A DNA stretch of 64,000 nucleotides from Coriaria nepalensis (Eukaryota; Streptophyta; Magnoliopsida; Cucurbitales; Coriariaceae), in NCBI GenBank assembly GCA_027186245.1, contig CP114481.1, positions 7,176,501 through 7,240,500 of the forward strand. The letters are read 5' to 3'. A program made the translations under genes and the position numbers. The first letter of the stretch is position 1. Every line of letters begins with the position of its first letter. The notes beneath the pieces are model-generated. The model saw nothing but the letters and a program-made list of their open reading frames with translations. It did no database searches and was not told where the DNA came from. Below, one piece after another: positions 28,442 to 42,241 of the stretch.

Positions 28442-29968
28442 TATCATTAGAAAGTTATGCACGAAACTAATGTTTTGAAGTACGAAAATAGAATTCATTC
28501 GAATTGCTTTCAAATGAATTAGTACTTGGAAAGACTCATGGACATGAATCTAGGATAAAACAAATGTATTCTTGGCCTCAAATGATCATTAGCAAGTTAT
28601 GTACGAAAGTCGTGTTTGATGTGCGAAAATAGAATTCATTCGAATTGCTTTCAAATGAATTTGTGAATTGGAAAGACTCATTGACAAGAATTGAAGATAA
28701 AACAAATGCATACTTGGCCTCAAATGATCATTAGCAAGTTATGCACAAAAGTCATGATTGAATTGCGAAAATAGAATTCGTTCCAATTGCTTTCAAATAA
28801 ATTAGTGACTTGAAAAGACTCATTTACATGACTGTAAGAGAAAACAAATGCATAATTGCTATCAAAAGATTATATGCAAGCTTTGCATGAGAGTCGTGTT
28901 TGAATGGCGAGAATAGAATACGTTCCAATGGCTTCCAAATGATTTATTGTCTTGAAAAGGTTCATTGACATGATTATAAGATAAAACAATTGCATACTTG
29001 CCTTCAAAAGATCATTAGAAAGTTATGCACGAAACTAATGTTTGAAGTTCGAAAATAGAATTCATTCGTATTGATTTCAAATGAATTAGTATTTGGAAAG
29101 ACTCGTTGACATGAATCTAAGATAAAACAAACGCATACTTCGCCTCAAATGATCATTAGCAAGTTATGCATGAAAGTCATGTTTGAAGTGTGAAAATAGA
29201 ATTCCGTCGAATTGCTTTCAAATGAATTATTGAATTGGAAAGACTCATTGACAAGAATCGAAGATAAAACAAATGCACACTTGGCCTCAAATGATCATTA
29301 GCAAGTTTTGCACGAAAGTCATGTTTGAAGTGTGAAAATAGAATTCGTTCCAATTGCTTTCAAATGAATTCGTGAATTGCAAAGACTCATTTACATGACT
29401 GAGAGATAAAAAAAATGCATACTTGGCCTCAAATGATGATTAGCAAGTTATGCACGAAATTCATGTTTGAAGTGTGAAAATAGAATTCATTCGAATTGCT
29501 TTCAAATGAATAAGTACTTGGAAAGACTCATTGACATGAATCCAGGATAAAACAAATATATTCCTGGCCTCAAATGATCATTAGCAAGTTATGTATGAAA
29601 GTCGTGTTTTATGTGCGAAAATAGAATTCCTTCGAATTGCTTTCATATAAATTAGTGAATTGGAAAGACTCGTTGACAAGAATCGAAATAAAACAAATGT
29701 ATACTTGGCCTCAAATGATCATTAACAAGTTATGCACGAAAGTCCTGTTTGAAGTGCGAAAATAGAATTTGTTCCAATTGCTTTCAAATAAATTAGTGAC
29801 TTAAAAAAACTCATTTACATGACTATAAGAGAAAACAAATGCATAATTGCTATCAAAAGATTATATGCAAGCTAGGCATGAGAGTCGTGTTTGAATTGCG
29901 AGAATAGAACACGTTCCAATGGCTTCAAAATGATTTATTGTCTTGAAAAGGTTCATTGACATGATTAT

Positions 29969-30036
29969 AAGATAAAAGAATTGCATACTTGCCTTCAAAA
30001 GATCATTTGAGGCCAAGTATGCATTTGTTTTATCTT
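29969..30036. other. Right inversion junction at a palindromic GATC
   Basis: The reverse-oriented C start ('ttgccttcaaaa') meets GATC at 30,001-30,004, and the forward A start ('atttgaggccaag') follows at once. The two orientations share this GATC, so the 142 bp register is unbroken and the flanks form an imperfect spacer-free palindrome ('aagataaaagaattgcata...' against '...tgcatttgttttatctt'). Confidence 0.88.
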
Positions 30037-33000
30037 CGATTCTTGTCAATGAGTCTTTCCAATTCACTAATTCATTTGAAAGCAATTCGAAGGAATTCTA
30101 TTTTCGCACGTCAAACGCGACTTTCGTACATAACTTGCTAATGATCATTTCAGGCCAAGAATACATTTGTTTTATCCTAGATTCATGTCCATGAGTCTTT
30201 CCAAGTACTAATTCATTTGAAAGCAATTCCAATAAATTCTATTTTCGCACTTCAAAACATTAGTTTCATGCATAACTTTCTAATGATCTTTTGAAGGCAA
30301 GTATGCAATTGTTTTATCTTACAGTCATGTAAATGAGCCTTTTCAAGTCACTAATTTATTTGAAAGCAATTGGAACGAATTCTATTTTCGCAATTCAAAC
30401 ACGACTTTCGTGCATAACTTGCTAATGATCATTTGAGGCCAAGTATGCATTTGTTTTATCTTAGATTCCTATCAATGAGTCTTTCCAATTCAATAATTCA
30501 TTCGGAAGCAATTCGAAGGAATTCTTTTTTCGCACTTCAAATATTAGTTTCGTGAATAACTTTCTAATGATCTTTCGAAGGCAAGTATCCAATTGTTTTA
30601 TCTTGGATTCATGTCAATGAGTTTTTCTAATTCACAAATTCATTTGAAAGCAAGTCGAAGGAATTCTATTTTCGCAATTCAAACACGTGTTTCGTGCATA
30701 GCTTGCATATAATCTTTTGATAGCAAGTATGCATTTGTTTTGTCCTATAGTCATATAAATGAGTCTTTTCAAGTCACTAATTTATTTGAAAGCAATTGGA
30801 ACAAATTCTATTTTCGCACTTCAAACTGGACTTGAGTGCATAACTTGCTAATGATCATTTGAGGCCAAGTATGTATTTGTTTTATCTTCAATTGTTGTCA
30901 ATGAGTCTTTCCAATTCATAAATTCATTTGAAAGCAATTCGAAGGAATTCTATTTTCGCACATCAAACACGACTTTCGTACATAACTTGCTAGTGATCAT
31001 TTCAGGCCAAGAATACATTTGTTTTATCCTATATTCATGTCCATGAGTCTTTCAAAGTACTAATTCATTTGAAAGCAATTCCAATAAATTCTATTTTCGT
31101 ACTTCCAAACATTAGTTTCGTGCATAACTTTCTAATGATCTTTTGAAGGCAAGTATGCAATTGTTTTATCTTACAGTCATGTAAATGAGTCTTTTCAAGT
31201 CACTAATTTATTTGAAAGCAATTGGAACGAATTCTATTTTCGCAATTCAATCACGACTTTCGTGCATAACTTGCTAATGATCATTTGAGGCCAAGTATGC
31301 ATTTGTTTTATCTTCGATTCTTATCAATGAGTCTTTCCAATTCACTAATTCATTTGAAAGCAATTCGAAGGAATTCTATTTTCGCACATCAAACATGACT
31401 TTCGTGCATAACTTGCTAATGATCATTTGAGGCCAAGTATGCATTTGTTTTATCTTCGATTCTTGTCAATGAGTCTTTACAATTCACTAATTCATTTGAA
31501 AGCAATTCCAATGAATTCTATTTTCGCACTTCAAACATTAGTTTCGTGCATAACTTTCTAATGACCTTTTGAGGCCAAGTATGCATTTGTTTTATCTTAC
31601 ATTCTTGTCAATGAGTCTTTCCAATTCAATAATTCATTACAAAGCAATTCAAAGGAATTCTATTTTCGCACTTTAAACGTGACTTTCGTACATAACTTAC
31701 TAATGCTCATTTGAGGCCGAGAATACATTTGTTTTATCCAAGATTCATGTCTATGAGTCTTTCCAAGTACTAATTCATTTGAAAGCAATTCAATTGAATT
31801 CTATTTTCGCACTTCAAACATTAGTTTCGTGAATAACTTTCTAACGATCTTTTGAAGGCAGGTATCCAATTGTTTCATCTTAGATTCATGTCAACGAGTC
31901 TTTCCAATTCACTAATTCATTTGAAAGCAATTCAAAGGAATTCTATTTTCGCAATTCAAACACGACTTTCGTGCATAGCTTGCATATAATATTTTGAAGG
32001 CAAGTATGCATTTGTTTTCTCTTACAGTCATGTAAATGAGTCTTTTCAAGTCACTAATTTATTTGAAAGCAACTGGAACAAATTCTGTTTTCGAACTTCA
32101 AACTGGACTTTCGTGTATAACATGCTAATGATCATTTGAGGCCAAGTATGCATTTGTTTTATCATCGAATCTTGTCAATGAGTCTTTCCAATTCACTAAT
32201 TCTTTTGAAAGCAATTCGAAGGAATTCTATTTTCGCACATCAAACACGACTTTCGTACATAACTTGCTAATGATCATTTGAGGCCAACAACACATTTGTT
32301 TTATCCTAGATTCATGTCCATGAGCCTTTCCAAGTACTAATTAATTTGAAAGCAATTCCAATGAATTCTATTTTCGCACTTCAAACATTAGTTTCGTGCA
32401 TAACTTTCTAATGATCTTTTGAAGGCAAGTATGCAATTGTTTTATCTTACAGTCATGTAAATGAGTCTTTTCAAGTCACTAATTTATTTGGAAGCAATTG
32501 GAACGAATTCTATTTTCACAATTCAAACACGACTTTCGTGCATAACTTGCTAATGATCATTTGAGGCCAAGTATGCATTTGTTTTATCTTAGATTCCTGT
32601 CAATGAGACTTTCAAATTCAATAATTCATTCGGAAGCAATTCGAATGAATTCTTTTTTCGCACTTCAAATATTAGTTTCGTGAATAACTTTCAAATGATC
32701 TTTTGAAGGCAAGTATGCAATTGTTTTATCTTAGATTCATGTCAATGAGTTTTTCCTATTCACAAATTCATTTGAAAGCAATTCGAAGGAATTCTATTTT
32801 CGCAATTCAAACACGACTTTCGTGCATAGCTTGCATATAATCTTTTGATAGCAAGTATGCATTTGTTTTCTCTTACAGTCATGTAAATGAGTCTTTCCAA
32901 GTCACTAATTTATTTGAAAGCAATTGGAACAAATTCTATTTTCGGACTTCAAACTGGACTTGCGTGCATAACTTGCTAATGATAATTTGAGGCCAAGTAT

Positions 33001-36000
33001 GCATTTGATTTATCTTCAATTGTTGTCAATGAGTCTTTCCAATTCATAAATTCATTTGAAAGCAATTCGAAGGAATTCTATTTTCGCACATCAAACACGA
33101 CTTTCGTACATAACTTGCTAGTGATCATTTGAGGCCAAGAATACATTTGTTTTATCCTATATTCATGTCCATGAGTCTTTCCAAGTACTAATTCATTTGA
33201 AAGCAATTCAAATGAATTCTATTTTCGCACTTCAAACATTAGTTTCGAGCATAACTTTCTAATGATCTTTTGAAGGCAAGTATGCAATTGTTTCATCTTA
33301 GATTCATGTCAATGAGTCTTTCCAATTCACTATTCATTTGGAAGCAATTCAAAGGAATTCTATTTTCGCAATTCAAACACGACTTTTGTGCATAGCTTGC
33401 ATATAATCTTTTGAAGGCAAGTATGCATTTGTTTTCTCTTACAGTCATGTAAATGAGTCTTTTCAAGTCACTAATTTAATTGAAAGCAATTGGAACAAAT
33501 TCTGTTTTTGAACTTCAAACTGGACTTTCGTGTATAACTTGCTAATGATCATTTGAGGCCAAGTATGCATTTGTTTTATCTTCAATTCTTGTCAATGAGT
33601 CTTCCCAATTCACTAATTCTTTTGGAAGCAATTCGAAGGAATTCTATTTTCGCACATCAAACACGACTTTCGTACATAACTTGCTAATGATCATTTGAGG
33701 CCAAGAATACATTTGTTTTATCCTAGATTCATGTCCATGAGTCTTTCCAAGTACTAATTAATTTGAAAGCAATTCCAATGAATTCTATTTTCGCACTTCA
33801 AACCTTAGTTTCGTGCATAACCTTCTAAAGATCCCTTCTAATGATCTTCTGAAGGCAAGTATGCAATTGTTTTATCTTACAGTCATGTAAATGAGTCTTT
33901 TCAAGTCACTAATTTATTTGAAAGCAATTGAAACGAATTCTATTTTCACAATTCAAACACGACTTTCGTGCATAACTTGCTAATGATCATTTGAGGCCAA
34001 GTATGCATTTGTTTTATTTTAGATTCCTGTCAATGAGTCTTTCTAATTCAATAATTCATTCGGAAGCAATTCGAAGGAATTATTTTTTCGCACTTCAAAT
34101 ATTAGTTTCATGAATAACTTTCTAATGATCTTTTGAAGGCAAGTATGGAATTGTTTTATCTTACAGTCATGTAAATGAGTCTTTCGAAGTCACTAATTTA
34201 TTTGAAAGCGATTGGAACAAATTCTATTTTCGCACTTCAAACTGGACTTGCGTGCATAACTTGCTAATGATAATTTGAGGCCAAGTATGCATTTGATTTA
34301 TCTTCAATTCTTGTCAATGAGTCTTTCCAATTCATAAATTCATTTGAAAGCAATTCGAAGGAATTCTATTTTCGCACATCAAACACGACTTTCGTACATA
34401 ATTACTAGTGATCATTTGAGGCCAAGAATACATTTGTTTTATCCTATATTCATGTCCATGAGTCTTTCCAAGTAGTAATTCATTTGAAAGCAATTCCAAT
34501 AAATTCTATTTTCGTACTTCAAAACATTAGTTTCGTGCATAACTTTCTAATGATCTTCTGAAGGCAAGTATGCAATTGTTTTATCTTACAGTCATGTAAA
34601 TGAGTCTTTTCAAGTCACTAATTTATTTGAAACCAATTGGAACGAATTCTATTTTCGCAATTCAATCACGACTTTCGTGCATAACTTGTTAATGATCATT
34701 TGAGGCCAAGTATGCATTTGTTTTATCTTCGATTCTTGTCAATGAGTCTTTCCAATTCACTAATTCTTTTGAAAGCAATTCGAAGGAATTCTATTTTCGC
34801 ACATCAAACATGACTTTCGCGCATAACTTGCTAATGATCATTTGAGGCCAAGTATGCATTTGTTTTATCTTCGATTCTTGTCAATGAGTCTTTACAATTC
34901 ACTAATTCATTTGAAAGCAATTCCAATGAATTCTATTTTCGCACTTCAAACATTAGTTTCGTGCATAACTTTCTATTGATCTTTTGAAGGCAAGTATGCA
35001 ATTGTTTTATCTTACAGTCATGTAAATGAGTCTTTTCAAGTCACTAATTTATTTGAAACCAATTGGAACGAATTTTATTTTCGCAATTCAATCACGACTT
35101 TCGTGCATAACTTGTGAATGATCATTAGAGGCCAAGTATGCATTTGTTTTATCTTTGATTCTTGTCAATGAGTCTTTCCAATTCACTAATTCATTTGAAA
35201 GCAATTCGAAGGAATTCTATTTTCGCACATCAAACACGACTTTCGTACATAACTTGCTAATGATCATTTGAGGCCAAGAATACATTTGTTTTATCCTAGA
35301 TTCTTGTCCATGAGTCTTTCCAAGTACTAATTCATTTAAAAGCAATTCCAATGAATTCTATTTTCGCACTTCAAACATTAGTTTCGTGCATAACTTTCTA
35401 ATGATCTTTTGAAGGCAAGTATGCAATTGTTTTATCTTACAGTCATGTAAATGAGTCTTTTCAAGTCACTAATTTATTTGAAAGCAATTGGAACGAATTC
35501 TATTTTCGCAATTCAATCACGACTTTCGTGCATCACTTGCTAATGATCATTTGAGGCCAAGTATGCATTTGTTTTATCTTCGATTCTTGTCAATGAGTCT
35601 TTCCAATTCACTAATTCATTTGAAAGCAATTCGAAGGAATTCTATTTTCACACTTCAAACATGACTTTCGTGCATAACATGCTAATGATCATTTGAGGCC
35701 TAGTATGCGTTTGTTTTATCTTAGATTCTTGTCAATGAGTCTTTCCAAATACTAATTCATTTGAAAGCAATTCGATTGAATTCTATTTTCGCACTTCAAA
35801 CATTAGTTTCGTGCATAACTTTCTAATGATCTTTTGAAGGCAAGTATGCAATTGTTTTATCTTATAATCATGTCAAAGAACCTTTTCAAGACAATAAATC
35901 ATTTGGAAGCCATTGGAACGTATTCTATTCTCGCAATTCAAACACGACCTTCGTGCATAACTTGCTAATGATCATTTGAGGCCAAGTATGCATTTGTTTT

Positions 36001-36269
36001 ATCTTAGATTCCTGTCAATGTGTCTTTCCAATTCAATAATTCATTCGGAAGCAATTCGAAGGAATTCTTTTTTCGCACTTCAAATATTAGTTTCATGAAT
36101 AACATGCTAATGATCATTTGAGGCCAAGTATGCGTTTGTTTTATCTTCAATTCTTGTCAATGAGTGTTCCCAATTCACAAATTCATTTGAAAGCAATTCG
36201 AAGGAATTCTATTTTCGCACATCAAACACGACTTTCGTACATGACTTGCTAATGATCATTTGACAGCAA
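30005..36269 (+). repeat. Forward array with 2,128 and 1,287 bp spacings
   Basis: The words 'ttcaattgttg' (about 30,887 and 33,015) and 'tcctatattcatgtcc' (31,027 and 33,155) recur 2,128 bases apart, 15 monomers. 'gataatttgagg' (32,981 and 34,269) and 'tcctatattc' (33,155 and 34,442) recur about 1,287 apart, nine monomers plus a small insertion. Common variants are 'cgcacatcaaacacg' in A and 'cattcggaagcaattcg' with 'aatattagtttcgtgaat' in another unit. Copies are mosaic. Confidence 0.8.
33822..33846 (+). repeat. 13 bp tandem slip at a monomer boundary
   Basis: 'cttctaaagatc' (33,822-33,833) is followed after one base by 'cttctaatgatc' (33,835-33,846). The boundary sequence is thus duplicated with one difference, adding 13 bases to the monomer. 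It accounts for the 1,287 rather than 1,278 base HOR spacing here. Confidence 0.8.
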
Positions 36270-38720
36270 GTATGCATTTGTTTTCTCTTACAGTCATGTA
36301 AATGAGTCTTTTCAAGTCACTAATTTATTTGAAAGCAATTGGAACAAATTCTATTTTCGCACTTCAAACTGGACTTGCGTGCATAACATGCTAATGATCA
36401 TTTGAGGCCAAGTATGCATTTGTTTTATCTTCAATTCTTGTCAATGAGTCTTTCCAACTCACAAATTCATTTGAAAGCAATTCGAAGGAATTCTATTTTC
36501 GCACATCAGACACGACTTTTAACTTACTAATGATCATTTGAGAGCAAGTCTGCATTTGTTTTCTCTTACAGTCATGTAAATGAGTCTTTCCAAGTCACTA
36601 ATTTATTTGAAAGCAATTGAAACAAATTCTATTTTCGCACTTCAAACTGGACTTCTGTGCATAACTTGCTAATGATCATTTGAGGCCAAGTATGCATTTG
36701 TTTTATCTTCAATTCTTGTCAATGAGTCTTTCCAATTCACTAATTCATTTGAAAGCAATTCGAAGGAATTCTATTTTCGCACATCAAACACAACTTTCGT
36801 ACATAACTTGCTAATGATCATTTGAGGCCAAGAATACATTCGTTTTATCCTAGATTCATGTCCATGAGTCTTTCCAAGTACTAATTCATTTGAAAGCAAT
36901 TCCAATAAATTCTATTTTCGTACTTCCAAACATTAGTTTCGTGCATAACTTTCTAATGATCTTTTGAAGGCAACTATCCAATTGTTTTATCTTACAGTCA
37001 TGTAAATGAGTCTTTTCAAGTCACTAATTTATTTGAAAGCAATTGGAACGAATTCTATTTTCGCTATTCAATCACGACTTTCGTGCATAACTTGCTAATG
37101 ATCATTTGAGGCAAAGTATGCATTTGTTTTGTCTTCGATTCTCGTCAGTGAGTCTTTCCAATTCACTAATTCATTTGAAAGCAATTCGAAGGAATCCTTT
37201 TTTCGCACTTCAAATATTAGTTTCGTGAATAACTTTCTAATGTTCTTTTGATGGCAAGTATTGAAATGTTTTATCTTAGATTCATGTCATTGAGTTTTTC
37301 CAATTCACAAATTCATTTGAAAGCAATTCGAAGGAATTCTATTTTCGCAATTGAAACACGACTTTCGTGCATAACTTACTAATGATCATTTGAGGCCAAG
37401 TATGCATTTGTTTTAGCTTCGATTCTTGTCAATGAGTCTTTACAATTCACTAATTCATTTGAAAGCAATTCAAAGAAATTCTATTTTTGCACATCAAACA
37501 CGACTTTCGTACCTAACTTTCTAATGACCATTTGAGGCCAAGAATACATTTGTTTTTATCCTAGGTTCATGTCCATGAGTCTTTCCAAGTACTAATTAAT
37601 TTGAAAGCAATTCCAATGAATTCTATTTTCGCACTTCAAACATTAGTTTCGTGCATAACTTTCTAATGATCTTTTGAAGGCAAGTATGCAATTGTTTTAT
37701 CTTACAGTCACGTAAATGAGTCTTTTCAAGTCACTAATTTATTTGAAAGCAATTGGAACGAATTCCATTTTCGCAATTCAATCACGACTTTCGTGCATCA
37801 CTTGCTAATGATCATTTGAGGCCAAGTATGCATTTGTTTTATCTTCGATTCTTGTCAATGAGTCTTTCCAATTCACTAATTCATTTGAAAGCAATTCGAA
37901 GGAATTCTATTTTCACACTTCAAACATGACTTTCGTACATAACTTGCTAATGATCATTTGAGGCCAAGAATACATTTGTTTTATCCTAGATTCATGTCCA
38001 TGAGTCTTTCCAAGTACTAATTCATTTGAAAGCAATTCCAATAAATTCTATTTTCGTACTTCAAAACATTAGTTTCGTGCATAACTTTCTAATGATCTTT
38101 TGAAGGCAACTATGCAATTGTTTTCTCTTACAGTCATGTAAATGAGTCTTTTCAAGTCACTAATTTATTTGAAAGCAATTGGAACAAATTCTATTTTCGC
38201 ACTTCAAACTGGACTTGCGTGCATAACATGCTAATGATCATTTGAGGCCAAATATGCATTTGTTTTATCTTTAATTCTTGTCAATGAGTCTTTCCAATTC
38301 ACAAATTCATTTGAAAGCAATTCGAAGGAATTCTATTTTCGCACATCAGACACGACTTTCGTACTTAACTTACTAATGATCATTTGAGAGCAAGTATGCA
38401 TTTGTTTTCTCTTACAGTCATGTAAATGAGTCTTTTCAAGTCACTAATTTATTTGAAAGCAATTGGAACAAATTCTATTTTCGCACTTCAAACTGGACTT
38501 CTGTGCATAACTTGCTAATGATCATTTGAGGCCAAGTATGCATTTGTTATATCTTCAATTCTTGTCAATGAGTCTTTCCAATTCACTAATTCATTTGAAA
38601 GCAATTCGAAGGAATTCTATTTTCGCACATCAAACACGACTTTCATACATAACTTGCTAATGATCATTTGAGGCCAAGAATACATTTGTTTTATCCTACA
38701 TTCATGTCCATGAGTCTTTC
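36270..38720 (+). repeat. HOR block: ~1.84 kb 13-mer, 1.3 copies
   Basis: 'gcataacatgctaatg' begins at 36,381 and 38,221 (1,840 apart) and 'gatcatttgagagcaag' at 36,532 and 38,378 (1,846 apart). The six-base difference is a small deletion in the first copy ('cgacttttaac' against 'cgactttcgtacttaac'). Agreement covers about 600 bases at each end; the second copy is then replaced by the next HOR near 38,720. Confidence 0.78.
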
Positions 38721-41700
38721 CAAGTACTAATTAATTGAAAAGCAATTCCAATGAATTCTATTTTCGCACTTCAAACATTAGTTTCGTGCATAACTTTCTA
38801 ATGTTCTTTTGAAGGCAAGTATGCAATTGTATTATCTTACAGTCATGTAAATGAGTCTTTTCAAGTCAGTAATTTATTTGAAAGCAATTGGAACGAATTC
38901 TATTTTCGCAATTCAAACACGATTTTCGTGCATAACTTGCTAATGACCATTCCAGGCCAAGTATGCATTTGTTTTATCTTAGATTCCTGTCAATGAGTCT
39001 TTCCAATTCAATAATTCATTCGGAAGCAATTCGAAGGAATTCTTTTTTCGGAATTCAAATATTAGTTTCGTGAATAACTTTCTAATGATCTTTTGAAGGC
39101 AAGTATGCAATTGTTTTATCTTAGATTTATGTCAATGAGTTTTTCCAATTCACAAATTCATTTGCAAGCAATTCGAAGGAATTCTATTTTCGCAATTCAA
39201 ACACGACTTTCGTGCATAGCTTGCATATAATCTTTTGATAGCAAGTATGCATTTGTTTTCTCTTACAGTCATTTAAATGAGTCTGTTCAAGTAACTAATT
39301 TATTTGAAAGCAATTAGAACAAATTCTATTTTCGCACTTCAAACTGGACTTGCGTGCATAACTTGCTAATGATCATTTGAGGCCAATTATGCATTTGTTT
39401 TATCTTCAATTCCTGTCAATGAGTCTTTCCAATTCACAAATTCATTTGAAAGCAATTCGAAGGAATTCTATTTTCGCACATCAAACACGACTTTCGTACA
39501 TAACTTGCTAATGATCATTTGAGGCCAAGAATACATTTGTTTTATCCTACATTCATGTGCATGAGTCTTTCCAAGTACTAATTCATTTGAAAGCAATTCC
39601 AATGAATTCTATTTTCGCACTTCAAACATTAGTTTCGTGTATAACTTTCCAATGATCTTTTGAAGTCAAGTATGTAATTGTTTTATCTTACAGTCATGTA
39701 AATGAGTCTTTTCAAGTCAGTAATTTATTTGAAGCAATTGGAACGAATTCTATTTCCGCAATTCAAACACGACTTTCATGCATAACTTGCTAATGATCAT
39801 TTGAGGCCAAGTATGCATTTGTTTTATCTTAGATTCCTGTCAATGAGTCTTTCCAATTCAATAATTCATTCGGAAGCAATTCGAAGGAATTCTTTTTTTG
39901 CACTTCAAATATTAGTTTCGTGAATAACTTTCTAATAATCTTTTGAAGGCAAGTATGCAATTGTTTTATCTTAGATTCATGTCAATGAGTATTTCAAATT
40001 AACAAATTCATTTGAAAGCAATTCGAAGGAATTCTATTTTCGCAATTGAAACACGACTTTCGTGCATAGCTTGCATATAATCTTTTGAAAGCAAGTATGC
40101 AATTGTTTTATCTTACAGTCATGTAATTGAGTCTTTTCAAGTCACTAATTTTTTTGAAAGCAATTGGAACGAATTTTATTTTCTCAATTGAATCACGACT
40201 TTCGTGCATAACTTGTTAATGATCATTTGAGGCCAAGTATGCATTTGTTTTATCTTCGATTCTTGTCAATGAGTCTTTCCAATTCGCTAATTCATTTGAA
40301 AGCAATTCGAAGGAATTCTATTTTCGCACATCAAACACGACTTTCGTACATAACTTGCTAATGATCATTTGAGGCCAAGAATACATTTGTTTTATCCTAG
40401 ATTCATGTCCATGAGTCTTTCCAAGTACTAATTCATTTGAAAGCAATTCCAATAAATTCTATTTTCGTACTACAAAACATAAGTTTCGTGCATAACTTTC
40501 TAACGATCTTTTGAAGGCAAGTATGCAATTGTTTTATCTTAAAGTCATGTAAATGAGTCTTTTCAAGTCACTAATTTATTTGAAAGCAATTGGAACGAAT
40601 TCTATTTTCGCAATTCAATCACGACTTTCGTGCTTAACTTGCTAATGATCATTTGAGGCCAGGTATGCATTTGTTTTATCTTCGATTCTTGTCAATGAGT
40701 CTTTCCAATTCACTAATTCATTTGAAAGCAATTCGAAGGAATTCTATTTTCGCACATCAAACACGACTTTCATACATAACTTGCTAATGATCATTTGAGG
40801 CCAAAAATACATTTGTTTTATCCTAGATTCATGTCCATGAGTCTTTCCCAGTACTAATTAATTTAAATTAAATTCCAATGAATTCTATTTTCGCACTTCA
40901 AACATTAGTTTCGTGCATAACTGTCTAAGGATCTTTTGAAGGCAAGTATGCAATTGTTTTATCTTACAGTCATGTAAATGAGTCTTTTCAAGTCACTAAT
41001 TTATTTGAAAGCAATTGGAACGAATTCTATTTTCGCAATTCAAACACGATTTTCGTGCATAACTTGCTAATGACCATTTAAGGCCAAGTATGCATTTGTT
41101 TTATCTTAGATTCATGTCAATGAGTCTTTCTAATTCAATAATTCATTCGGAAGCAATTCGAAGGAATTCTTTTTTCGCACATCAAATATTAGTTTCTTGA
41201 ATAACTTTCTAATGATCATTTGAAGGCAAGTATGCAATTGTTTTATCTTAGATTCATGTCAATGAGTTTTTCCAATTCACAAATTAATTTGCAAGCAATT
41301 CGAAGGAATTCTATTTTCGCAATTCAAACACGACTTTCGTGCATAGCTTGCATATAATCTTTTGATAGCAAGTATGCATTTGTTTTCTCTGACAGTCATG
41401 TAAATGAGTCTTTTCAAGTCACTGATTTATTTGAAAGGAATTGGAAGAAATTCTATTTTCGCACTTCAAACTAGACTTTCGTGCATAACTTGCTAATGAT
41501 CATTTGAGGCCAAGTATGCATTTGTTTTATCTTTGATTTTTGTCAATGAGTCTTTCCAATTCACTAATTCATTTGAAAGCAATTCGAAGGAATTCTATTT
41601 TCGCATTTCAAACACGACTTTCGTTCATAACTTGCTAATGATCATTTGAGGCCAAGAATACATTTGTTTTATCCTAGATTCATGTCCATGAGTCTTTCCA

Positions 41701-42241
41701 AGTACTAATTAATTGAAAAGCAATTCCAATGAATTCTATTTTCGCACTTCAAACATTAGTTTCGTGCATAACTTTCTAATGTTCTTTTGAAGGCAAGTAT
41801 GCAATTGTTTTATCTTACAGTCACGTAAATGAGTCTTTTCAAGTCACTAATTTATTTGAAAGCAATTGGAACGAATTCTATTTTCGCAATTCAAACACGA
41901 TTTTCGTGCATAACTTGCTAATGACCATTTGAGGCCAAGTATGCATTTGTTTTATCTTAGATTCCTGTCAATGAGACTTCCCAATTCAATAATTCATTCG
42001 GAAGCAATTCAAAGGAATTCTTTTTCCGACTTCAAATATTTGTTTCGTGAATAACTTTCTAATGATCTTTTGAAGGCAAGTATGCAATTATTTTATCTTA
42101 GATTTATGTCAATGAGTTTTTCCAATTCACAGTTTGATTTGCAAGCAATTCGTAGGAATTCTATTTTCGCAATTCAAACACGACTTTCGTGCATAGCTTG
42201 CATATAATCTTTTGATAGCAAGTATGCATTTGTTTTCTCTT

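Larger units (their letters stand above)
19611..30004 (-). repeat. Inverted satellite block, 10.4 kb
   Basis: All monomers here read as reverse complements: 'tggcctcaaatgatc', 'ttgccttcaaaagatc', 'cttgctatcaaaagatt' and 'actgtaagagaaaac' stand for the starts or interiors of A/B, C and D. About 73 monomers are present. Private variants tie the block to the forward array on its left: the complement of 'gtgttttcacgtc' occurs near 26.2, 26.6 and 28.0 kb, and that of 'ctcacagtc...ctttgcaattc' near 25.8, 27.5 and 29.4 kb. No gene or foreign sequence is seen inside. Confidence 0.95.

Noticed and set aside
29861..30085. Minus-strand open frame of 74 codons
   Set aside because: It crosses the right inversion junction and so joins readings of two oppositely oriented arrays; chance frame.
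36270..38110. Protein-coding or retrotransposon remnant because of purine/pyrimidine-rich words such as 'cttacagtcatgtaaatgag'
   Set aside because: These words are fixed parts of type D monomers and occur in the same place throughout the window.
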